The translations under genes and the position numbers were made by a program. DNA of 64,000 nucleotides. Origin: Fragum whitleyi (taxonomy: Eukaryota > Mollusca > Bivalvia > Cardiida > Cardiidae). The stretch covers positions 17,480,026-17,544,025 of the forward strand of contig OX411545.1 of assembly GCA_948146395.1 (NCBI GenBank). Reading direction: 5' to 3'. The notes under the pieces were generated by a model. It did not search any database. It was given only the letters and a program-made list of their open reading frames with translations, and had not been told where the DNA came from. Below, in pieces: positions 37,901-50,100 of the stretch. Each line of letters opens with the position of its first letter. Position 1 is the first letter of the stretch.

Positions 37901-40900
37901 GATGCGAACCACCAAAAATACGCGGACAATCACCTTGTCTCGATTACGAGTCCAATAGGAAACAATACAACCTGCGAGTAATAGCCACAGACAGTTCACA
38001 AAAGCCTCAGGAGTCACTCAGGGGTACAGCCCAGTTGATTATACAGGTGTTGGACCAGAATGATAATCAACCCACCGTTGGAGACTATGAAAGAACAATT
38101 GTGGAAGGAAGCACAGACTTTGATTTCCCCTTCATTGTACAGGTAAATAAATAATTAGTTTTTTTTGGCTCGGCTGTTTTGGAGAAAACTGAGGTATTGC
38201 TTTAGCCTCGGTGTCGTTGTTGTTTTTGTCATTGTTGTTGTGCGAAAACTTTGACATTTTGTGATAACTCTGGTTCTACTGAAGGCATTCACATGAAACT
38301 TGGCACACATGTTCACCATCAAAAGAGCAACCTATACTATCAAGGGGTTAACTCTAGATGCATTTTGCACAAATTATGCCCTTTTTTGACTTAGATTTTT
38401 CCACGATCCAGCATTCAACAGCCGAGTGTAGGCACCCATAGGCGGTGCTCTTGCTTTAGGTCACCTTGAGAACTTTTTGAACAATCATTTTCTGTTGTCT
38501 TTTCGTCTGACTGTCATCCATCGCATTTTAACTGGCAACATAATGAAAATGCTGATCTTAGTAGATACCCGGTGCCAAAGCAGGAATATTCCAGGTTTAG
38601 CATGACAAAGGTTAAGGTAGTGGACCACAAAATAGTTCTGCAATGTTTCAGGTGTCATGAACTTTAACAGATACACTAGAATAAAAAATGAAATTCTCTG
38701 AATGCTTTCTGATCATCTGTTGAGATGTTTTTGGCATGTAATGATTTGAAATCAAAACGTAGAAAAATGCCCAATGCTGAACTTTCTCGATTTTGTTTTT
38801 ACGCAACGTTAGTTACTGTTTTGTTTGTGACAACATATGAAACCATGTGCTAAATGACACGCTTTCCTGGCTGCAAGCTCATTATGCCCAATATCTTTTC
38901 TGTAGAATCATCAAAGATTTTAAATTATAATATGACAGACGTCCTGGGAGTGAAATAAACCTGTTGAATATTTTTGATATTACACGGGTGTTATTGCACT
39001 AGTGGAATAACTATTAAATGACGTCATAATTTATATCTGTTTTAAACGGCGTTATAAGTTTCGCGGAAAATTGAAATGTCGAATTTCAAGAATTTTACGA
39101 TTTTTCGCGAAAATTCAGGTCATATTATAAATAGAATATCAAATTTGAGTTCATTTAACGAGTCATCTATAGAAGCCTCATTTTTATCTGTTTGTAGATG
39201 ACTCGTTTAATAAATTCGGTATTTAATAACCACTCATTCAATATCCTCTATTTTCATTGGGTGTATGATAAGTAAGTTTGATGGGATGAGCATCTGGTGG
39301 CTGGGATGAATGTTATAGGATGATGAAAGTGGTAGCACTGGAGTGATAGATATATGATACCTAGAAATGAGAAAAAATATCTAACGAGGTTGGGAGAATT
39401 GATCATTGTCGAGGCTTTGCCAAGACAATTATCAATTCTCACAACCAAGTTAGATATTTTTTTCATACAATACATTAAGTATGTATTATATTTATCTTAT
39501 AACCTCTATTTGTCTTGTTTTCGTCGCTGTTTCTAACTAAAATGCAAGTTTCTAAAAATAACTGCATTATATCATTGTTCTAAAAATAACTGTGTAATAT
39601 CATAAAAAATATCATATGGGATGTTACCACACTGATATTTGTATGGTTATAAGATAAATGGTGTAAAACCATAGGTAGGTCCACTAGCCACTGCGATATA
39701 ACTGCAATAATGTTGAAAGTGGCCTTAAAACCCCAATACAAACATATGAGCCTGTGTGATATTTCCAAGAATTTGATGTGTGCGTAAAATGTAAACATTG
39801 AGCAGTCTAAAGATAAGAGACCTTCTCTTTCTACAGAGGGCACAATGAAGCCTCTGGTCAGACTGGGTGGATGCAGGGGCTGGCCAGAGTCTTTGCTTGG
39901 CGCACATTTGAAATTGTTGGAAATGTCACACACAAGCTGATATCATTTCTGTGTTTTAGGGCCAGGATGCTGATGAAGACCAATTAGAATATTACATCAT
40001 ACCTTCTGAACAATCGCAGCTCTGGCAGATTAACCGCACTTCAGGTCGCATCACCCTGAACAAAGGGGGACAACCAGTGCTTTTTAATGAAAGTTTCTTT
40101 GGACAGTAAGTACTTTGAGTGGTCAGAGCAAGACTATTGTAAGTGCCTATATATTTATAGGCACTTTCTATAGTTTTGCACTGACTCCTGATTTAGCTTT
40201 GTTGGAAGGAAATGGGACATAGCAACTCTAAAGATAGGGTCCAAGAAATGAAAGACCAAAGATGCTCCCCAATGATTTTGACCTACCATTAATTTTTCGT
40301 AAGATGTTAAGTTAAGCAGGCCCAAGGCCTGCCATTTGCATATTGGTGATATTTTGAATGTCACAAAAAAAGAAGCCTACATATATTTTTGGCTCGGCTG
40401 TTTTTGGGGGAAAAAATCGGGTACTTCTTAAGCCTTGGTGTCGTCACTGTTGTTGTCATTGTTGTTCAAAAACTTTGACATTTTATGCTATCTCTAGTTC
40501 TCCTGAAGGATTCACTTGAAACTTTGCGCACATGTTCACCACAAAAAGAGCAACCTAAACTATTAAGGGGTATATTTCTAGATGCATTTTTTCTGCAAAT
40601 TATGCCCCTTTTTCAACTTAGATTTGTTTCACAATCAAGCACTTAACCCATTGCTGTTTAATCCCTGCTTTTTACGTGTCTGTGATTTTAAAAAAAAAAA
40701 ATTGTGAAAAAGAGGAAATTGCTTTTGACAAGCAATTTCTTCATTTTTTCCACACTATTTTCTACCCTACTGAATGGTTATTTTTCAAATTAAATGCACT
40801 TTAAATTTTTGTCTGCAAAACCTTTGAATTTGGACAGGTCCAAAATTTTGTAAAACAGGAAAGTGTTAAAAGCTGAGAGTAGGCAGCCATAGGAGGTACT

Positions 40901-41154
40901 TCGTTTGTAATGTCATAATCATGTCCACATCATGTGTATGCAACTCCTTCATTTCAGTGGTTCAGTGTGACAGCAGTTGTAACTGCCTATATGTTTATAG
41001 GCAGTTACAACTGCTGTCACACTGAGCCGATAGCAGCTGGAGTCTAGGAAAGGATGTGATGGTTGTACTGGTAAGAGAAATACCAGGAATCAATTGTTAA
41101 GTGCTCCAGCCACCGCGATATAACTGAAAAAATGTTGAAAGCATGAAAAACTCC

Positions 41155-41185
<31 letters not shown>

Positions 41186-44100
41186 GGCAATTAGCCAATG
41201 ATTTGTTGACTTATTTGGATGAATCTTTCATAGAATGTCCCTAGTCACCTTAACTTGAGCATACAGTCAATCCTGTGTTAGTGGCCACCTGTATATATCA
41301 AGCAAACTGTATTAAGCAAGGGGTCACTGGGTCCCCAATTAAGGCAAATGAACAGAAATTAACCTATATTAAGCTAGCATTGAGTCTTTAACAAGCATTT
41401 TTCTATTGTCCCTTTGGTGCTTGCTTTATACAGGTTTGACAGTATTGTCAAGATTTGATGATAATTTCCAGGGTCAGAAAAAAGGGGCCTAAATTTATAT
41501 AGAATTTCTTGTTAAAGCAATGCTACCTACACGTATGGACGGATTTTCATCATTTTCACAGACTGTTCATTATCAAAATGGTCCTGGGCATTGTCATCAT
41601 ATGGCCATATGCATATTGTTACACTTTAGTGAATTTATGCCACATCACATCAAAAGTTGTTGTATATGTATATAACTGCCTATATGTTTATAGGCAGTTA
41701 CAACTGTTTCACTTAGAGCTATCCATTTGTTGATAAGTAGGAAACAGCTTTCCTTTAAGGGTACCTGCTACCTTTGATAGATATACTTGAGATGAAATTA
41801 TATTAATTTGCAGGTTTGTTTTTGTTGTCGACGTGACTGATGGAAGATTTCAGGCTAATCCCCCTGCAGTTATTACAATTAACGTACAAGTAAGTATATT
41901 GTGTGAGAACAACATGCTGTATTTCCTGAAATAAAGCCTACCCCCCAATAGTGACTCCCCCTGTACTATTCTACTATGTGAACTTACTTCATTTGATTAA
42001 TATATGAATTTTAGGCGTTTTATGTTTTTTTCTTTCATTTGGAGTTTCGGTAGATGATCCGTAATAGTTCTGCAACGTTTCTGAACACAATGATCTTTCA
42101 CAATGTAAACGGTAGTGCAGTTGGTTAGGCATAAGACTTCCATTCTGGAAGTCGTGGGTTCCATCCCCAGTGGCTGCAAATATCCTTTCCGACGTTTGTC
42201 TCTCACCAATGGGTAGATATTCGTAAACCTATTTGAGATAGCAGTAGGAGGCTAGAAAAGGGTTTAATGGTAGTACAGGTGAATGAAATACCAGGAATCC
42301 ATTGTTAGGTGCTCCAGCCACCACGATATAACTGCAAAATTGTTGAAAGCGGTGTAAACCAATTCAAACAAACACAATGTAAACAGAAGTTTACTAATGA
42401 AATCATTAGGATAGAACAGTTAACACTTGAAGTTCATGACTTTCGAAACATTGCAGAACTATTACAGGTCAACTACGATAATTGCTGCTAAACAATTGTT
42501 TATTAATAGAACCTGTCTTGCAAAAAGGGACCATCTGGAAACTCTGTAAAAGAAACATTTACAGAAGAGATGTTATCCAGCATTGATAAACAAGAGGTCC
42601 TATTTTTAAAATTCTCGTTCAGGAAGTTTGAATTATCAATTATGATACTGAAAATCAAGCAGGAGTGAAATGATTTGACCCTAGTCAGTCTGTATACTAA
42701 AACATTCTTGAAAATTGGACATATGTGATCATTGAAAAAAATTAGATCTTTTTTAATAAGCACATTGAAAGGCAGGACATATTATGTGATCACTTTTGGT
42801 GTCTGGCGTGCAACTGGCATCCACTTCTTTGTCCGGAGCACAACTCTGCCTTCTTATGGCTGATTGACTTGAAAGTTGGCAGTTATGTTCCTCTCATGTT
42901 TACAGAGTGCAGTGCACAAGAACCCTAGCTCTACCTTGTTTAATTCTTAGCTTAGCTGTTTTCAGAGAAAACCTGAATTATTGCTATAGCCTTAGTGTTG
43001 TTGTTGTTGTCATCATGCAAAAACTTTGACATTTTGTGATATCTCTGGTTCTACTGAAGGCATTCACTTGCAACTTGGCACACATGTTCACTCACAAAAG
43101 AGCAAACTATAATATTAAGGGGGATTTATCTAGATTTATTTTGTGCAAATAATGCCCCTCTTTCGATTGCAATTTTTTTCACCATCCAGCACTCAACAGC
43201 CCAGCGTAAGCACCTGTAGGCGGTGCTCTTGTTTAGTAATTTTCCTTGCCTGTATTTTACCCTTATACATCCAGCATTGTAACAGGATTATCTTGTGAAA
43301 ATTTGCCATCTTGTTTAGCTTTATCAGGGCTGTGGAAATAAGAGTTTTCTCCACTTGTCCCTGGACAAGTAAAAGCGGATTTTCTACTTGTCCAGGATCA
43401 AAATGAACTTGTCCGCTACAGAGTAAATAGAAAATTTAAAAAAACCATTGCTTTTTGATGAAGAAAATGCTGGTATCCCGCATTTTCTTCATTAAAAACA
43501 ATGTTTTCTACCCTATGATATGAACATTGGGATGATTTCTCTCTTAATTCTTTTAAGTAACATTCAAAGATTTGCCCTGGTATTTACTTGTCCTTGGACA
43601 AGTGGCTTAGAAAAATTTACTTAACCGCAAGTACAAAAGCCCGAGTCGGACAAGTCGGGCATGGGAATTCCACACCCCTGGCTTTATGTCATTTGTTGTT
43701 GGGCAACATTTTGTAAAGAGACTATTTGTATGCCTTGTAATCTGAAAAAAAGGGGAAGAATTCTATAGTAGTTTATATTGTGACTCTGGCATGATTGTTT
43801 CTGAGATAATAATATTTTTGATAATAATATTTCATATTTGTTTTGCAGGATATAAATAACAACATTCCTTTCTTCATACCATCATTTTACACAACATCTA
43901 TCAATGAATCAACTCCTGGAGGTATGTTTAATAGATACTGATATTAATTACCATTGTCATGCTGAATAAAAAAACTTGGCAAAATTGTGCAGACTAATCT
44001 TTGCCTATGTCTCTGACCAAACAAGCCCTGTGTTCAGGATGACAAAACGTTGCAAACAGTTTGCCAAATATACCCCGCTTTGCACACGCACTTGATTGCA

Positions 44101-47100
44101 AAGCGGGATAAAATTGGAATACTGTTTGCACTGTTTTGTCATCCTGAACACAGGGCAGAAATATTCTGGGTTAAGCATGACAAGACAGTGTTAAGATAAA
44201 ATTCAAATATATAGAGGATATTAAATTAGTGGTCATTGAATACCAAATTTGTAAACGAGTCATCTTAAACAGATATAAACGAGGCTGCGCTGATGACGAG
44301 TTTGATAAACTTTGTATTCAATAAGCACAAATCTAATATTCTTTTTATAATAAGACCTGAACTTTTTGTGTTAAAACAGAGAAATTCCAGATATTTATCG
44401 ATTAGAGTTATTGTGCGAAACATATAACGCCATTTACGAAATGACGTCATCATATGCTTTATATGACGTCATTTTCAAAAAGAAAAAAAAACATTTCTGT
44501 TTGCTCTGAGCTCATTTGCATAGTTATTCCACTAGTGTATTAACACCCGTGTAATATAAAAAAATTTTCAACAGGGTTATTTCACTCCAGCGTCATATTA
44601 TAAAATTCAATATTTAGCTTTACTGTCCAAAGGTCTGAAGAGCTAAAGCAATGGTGTGTTTCCTATCCATCCATCTGTCTGTCTGTTTGTCCTTTAACAT
44701 TCCCTTGTTATCACAATAGAGTAAGCTAACACAGTATGGTTGCACTATCATGAATAACATTACTTTTAGGTTGGGTCAGATATTTCAAGTATCACAGGAA
44801 AAAGGGGCCTTATGGAAACTTTATAAAAAATATCCTCATTGAAGCTAAAGAGCCCAATTTCTTCAACTGATTTGCTTCACACTTTCAAAGAATGATTGTA
44901 TCAACATAAGGGTCTTTCCTTTCAAATATTGGCCAGGTCCATCTTTTTTCAAGTTAAAAGGAGCCTTAGGGAAATTTCATCTAAATTGTTGCAAGAGAAA
45001 CCTCATGTGAGTTTTCAATCGATTTATTTCAAACTTTCACAGATTTATTTTATCAACTAAAGGATGATCCCTTTCAAAAATGGATCAGGCACATCAAGTA
45101 TCACGGGAAAGGGGGGCCATATGGAAATTTCAAGTATCCAGGCTAGGGCTTAAGAGTCAACAGGTTTCATTTGAAAAGCATTATTAACCCTTGTCATGCT
45201 GAATAAATTTTGGCTAGAATTTTTTATCAAAATCAAAGGGCAAAAAGCACTGAAAGTACCAACTGTAGGTCATTTTTTATTTGAAAATCAAAATCTATTG
45301 ACAATTCTGGTTTGAAAGTGAGAAACAGGTGGTGTAGACTCACATCAGACTGCACATATGTGCAGGCTGATGTTTGTCTATAGCTCCTGCCAAAGTAAGA
45401 ATATTCAGGGTTCAGCATGACAAGGGTTAAATTTACAATATCTTCTGTCTTACAGGCATCTCCCTGTTGACGGTGACAGCCAGAGATGCGGATGATCCCA
45501 CCACTTTGAACGGTCAATATACATTCTCTGTTAGACAAGGAGCAGCCGGGAGATTTGACTTAGATGAAATAACTGGTGTTTTCTCAACCACGACAGGTGC
45601 TACGTTTGAAAGCCAAGATTTATATCGGATTACAGTATGTTTCTTTAATGATTTTTGGTGGTTTATCGAGAAATAACTGTAGATTATCACTAGATAATCT
45701 CACCGCAAAAACAGTGATTATCAAAAACTTATACCCTGCTTTGGTGCATTTCATCCTATCTGATGTCATCTATGCAGGGTGAAATAAGTGACGTCACAAT
45801 GAACGTTGCATAGCAATTGCGGGCAAAATGACGTGCTTCAAGAAAATATGTCATAGAAATTTCACATTTTGTCTCATTTTTGCATTAAAGAAATAGAATA
45901 ATTGTTTGTTTTTTGTGTAAGATCGATTGATATTTTATTTCGCGAACAACAAAAGCTTTATTTTCACTCGTTGCTCTGCCACTCGTGAAAATATAGCTTT
46001 TGTTGTTCACTCAATGAAATATAAATCGATCTTACACTGAAACAAACGATTATCCTCTATATATTGGCAGATTTGTAGCTTCCCCTGGACTTCTGCTGAA
46101 TTGTCTCTCCTTGAATATGTTATTTTCAGATATTTTTTTATTATCTGGAGCTTTTTTCCAGAACTTTTACATGAAATGAAGTGAAATTTATACACAATTA
46201 AGCTGGTAATGTATGCTTGTGCTTCTGAGGTTTTTAGGCTGAGGTTTTTAGGATCCTTCCTTTTGATATTTATTGACATTGTAACCTAGTGTAAACTAAA
46301 ATCCTTTAATTTTTTATGACCCTATTGATATTTGCTGCACAATTATTTCCCCTTGAACTTGTTAAGTTTATGCATTATTTTTCTCATCTGCATTTTACCT
46401 ACAATATTGCACATAGTTGTTGCAAAAATGATCTCCCTTGAACTTTTACATAATTTGAGTAGCAAAAAGATCATGTTCTAGCTTTCATATTGCGAATTAG
46501 CCCTGATAGGGCAATTAAATTCTGCTGAAGTAGAGATAAGAGGCCGTATTGCCAATTTAAAATCTTTATTTCTTATTGAAACCCTATGTTGTGGGTACTC
46601 ATTTGAATCGTCTTTTTAAGTCGATTCCAATGATTACCCAAAATATAGGATTTATGCAAACTTTGTTGAAATAATTTAATTTGAATATACATCGATGGCT
46701 CAGTGTGAAACAGTTGTAACTCCCTATATGCTTATAGGGAGTTACAATTGTTTCACACTGAGCCAGCATATGCTTTTGGCTTAGCAAAAGATGATTTTCT
46801 TCTTCAGATTGTAGTTACTGACAGGGGTTCCCCTCCTCTGAGTAGCACCGGAATTGTGGAGATTCGAATCTTGGACGTGAACAACAAAAATCCTTTCATC
46901 ACTCCAGCATCCCAAATATTCTCTCTTTATGAGAGTAAGTCTTTTTTCTTTATAATAATAGACTAATAGACTCCATTTTGAATGTTTAGTTATGGATGTA
47001 ACTTTATTGTATAAAATCTTGCTGTTTTTTCTGAAGAAGGTATAAGCAAAATATTAAATGAGTTATATTGAAGGTATGTGATCAATTCAGCATATTTCAG

Positions 47101-50100
47101 TGTATTGTTTATTACAAGACCTTTCAATGAATCCCAAAGTAAAGGCTATTGGTCAAGGCCAAGGTCATATTCACGAGGTCATTCAAATCAGTAACAGTTT
47201 TTCATGACCACTTATTATTCAATATCCTATATAAATTAAATTTGTTTCTTTGTATACAGATGCACCTATTGGAGACAGAGTGGGATTTGTAGGCTTTGGC
47301 GACCCGGATGATAATCCAGAATTACGGTTCCGATTTGTCGAACCCATTAGAGGGTTTACAAATCTGAATTTCGAGACGGATGTAAATGTCTTCGACTTTA
47401 AGGTATGTCATGTTCCCCTAGATTCTGTCAGGTTTTTGTATACACAGTTGAAAGTGGTTTGTAAATGTGTTTACCTAATAACTATACATATATCCCTTTG
47501 ATAACATCTAATATGATATTTTTTTATGATACCACATGGATATTTTTAGAACAATGACATAATGCAGCTATTTTTAGAAACTTGCATTTCTGTTAGTAAT
47601 ATTGACGAAGGCAGGTAGATGTTATAAGATAAATATAATACATACTAAGTGTATTGTATGAAAAAATATCTAACTCAGTATTGTAATTGACAATTGTCTA
47701 GACAATTATCAATTCCTCCAACCTACTCAGTTTCTCAGCAACTAATGGGCAGATTTCATTCAAACTTTACATAAGTGATCAGTATCAAGCATGTATGTTA
47801 ACCTATGTCATGCTGAACCTGGAATATTTCTGCTTTGGCAGGAGCTATAGACAAACATCAGCCTGCACATATGTGCAGTCTGATGTTGGTCTTCACCTCC
47901 TGTTTCTCACTTTCAAACCAGAATTGTCAATAGATTTAGTTTTTCAAATAAAAATTGACCTACAGTTGAGACTTTCAGTGCTTTTTGCCCCTTGATTTGG
48001 ATGAAAATTTTTAGCCAAAATTTATTCAGCATGACAAGTGTTCAAGTGATATTTTGATGACCATCCATTGACTTGTGACAGAGTTATTGTCCTTTGAAGG
48101 AGCATGTCTTTTTATTATGCCCCCGTATCGAGAGATCGGGGGCATATTATTTTACTCATGTCCCTCTGTCTGTCCGTCTGTCCGTTTCTGCCTGTCTGTC
48201 CGTCCGTCTGTCCGAAAACTTAACCAAACTTAACCTTGCCAATATCTTCAAGCCTATTCAAGATACAAAGCTAATATTTGGCATGGTGATGGATCTCAAT
48301 GATCCGCATCCGCTGGTACCAAAGTCAAGGTCATGTGACAAGGTCAAGGTCATCTGTCAAGGTCAAACTTTGAAAAAAAATGCCGTTACGGGGGCATTCG
48401 TGTTTCACAAACACATCTTGTTATTGACAAGTACTTGTAGGGGGTATAAGTCCAATTTGCGACAGTCTAGTTGAAATCAGATTTGGTTGGTAAGAGCGGC
48501 TCTACGGGCTGTTGATTGAGTCACCGAAAAATAACATAATTGTAGTCTTGTTCACCAAGGCTGAAAAATTGTTTTCATAACTCGATGAAAATAATTTTGA
48601 TTTCACAGCTGTTTTGTGAGCTTCCATGGAAAGTAGTCCCATGAACAATCCATGCATTTTATGGTGAATTTCTACATTTTTGCTTCAAGAAATTAAATTA
48701 TAAGGTATGAAGAGACTGTCAATTTCATGGAGGTATAAAATGAAAAACAACAACAACAACAAAAAAAACGCTGGGTTGAATCCACCTCATGTATTCATAC
48801 ATTGTTATTAGGTTTTTAGTTTCATACCTCCATAAAATCAACAAAAACTCTCTTCATCACTTAGATGGTCTAATATGATGAAATAGAAACTATTGGTCAG
48901 AATTCTATAAAACAGGATTGATGCTAAGTTCACTCTCATTCAGATTTCTTCATGTCATTCTGATCGGCTTGATAGAATGGGCATTAATTATGTAGGATCA
49001 CCAAAAAATGGCTCCATGTGATAAGAATAAAAAAAAAAACTTTTACAGAAACTATTTTGTCTGAATTCAACCAAACTTCACAAGAATGTTCTTTGGAAAG
49101 TGCATGCTCTGTCAGCGTTCTTTATACCCCCCTAAACTGTTTGATGGGTATATAGGAGTCAGCTTGTCGGTTTTTTGGTCTGTTTATTGGTCTTTATGTA
49201 GCATTTTCTTGTCTGCTCAATTTCTCAGTAATTAATGGGCAGATTTCACTGAAACTCTAAAGATGTAATCAGTATTAGGCAGAGATGAGCATGTGATATT
49301 TTTGTCTTGATCCATTAACTTTTGGAAGAATTATGGCCATTTGATGGAAAATGGCATTTCATTATTCACAATCACAGTCTCATAGGGGGTATTAGTCCAC
49401 TGTTCGACAGTATAGTTGTTTTATGTTAATATGATGCTGCTTTAACCCTTTGCTGTTTAATCCCTGCTTTATACGTGCCTGTGATTTTATGATTGAGAAA
49501 ACATTGTGAAAAAAGAAGAAATTGCTCCTGACAAGCAATTTCTTCTTTTTCCACACTATTTTCTACCCTACTGAATGGTTATTTTTCAAATTAAATCCAC
49601 TTTAAATTTTCGTCTGCAAAACCTTTGAATTTGGACAGGTCCAAAATTTTGAAAACAGGAAAGTGTTAATGAAAACATTTCATTTTTCCTAAAGAGAATT
49701 GATGGCATCATCTGGAAGAAAATGATTAAGTTTTTCAAACAGATTTATGTTTATGGATTGTTGTCTTCATTTTCAGAATGCTTTCACAGTTGACCCTTTT
49801 ACTGGTGCACTGATAGTTAACAGTAAATTAAACAGTACATTGGCTTTTATAACCAACTATGGAATAGAAGTGGAGGACATCAATGCTGACCCAGCCGGAC
49901 CCCCACAAATTGGCAGGGGAACCGTCACTTTTTACGTGTATAAATTTAATGTCGACCCACCAGAGTTCATTGATCCGCCCAGGAATATCACAATATCGGA
50001 GGAACGTCCATCAGGCACTGTTATTGTTACGCTGAATGCTCGTGACGAGGATGGAATCAGTGAATTTTTGCTGCCTCCAGAACTTCAGCCAGTCTTGCCA

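Noticed and set aside
39580..39933. 117-codon - strand open frame
   Set aside because: Crosses a MITE tail and SINE remnant; no recognisable domain.
42109..42180. Possible functional tRNA gene
   Set aside because: Box B reads GGGTTCCATCCC and the segment continues into a SINE body shared by other copies, so it is a tRNA-derived SINE head.
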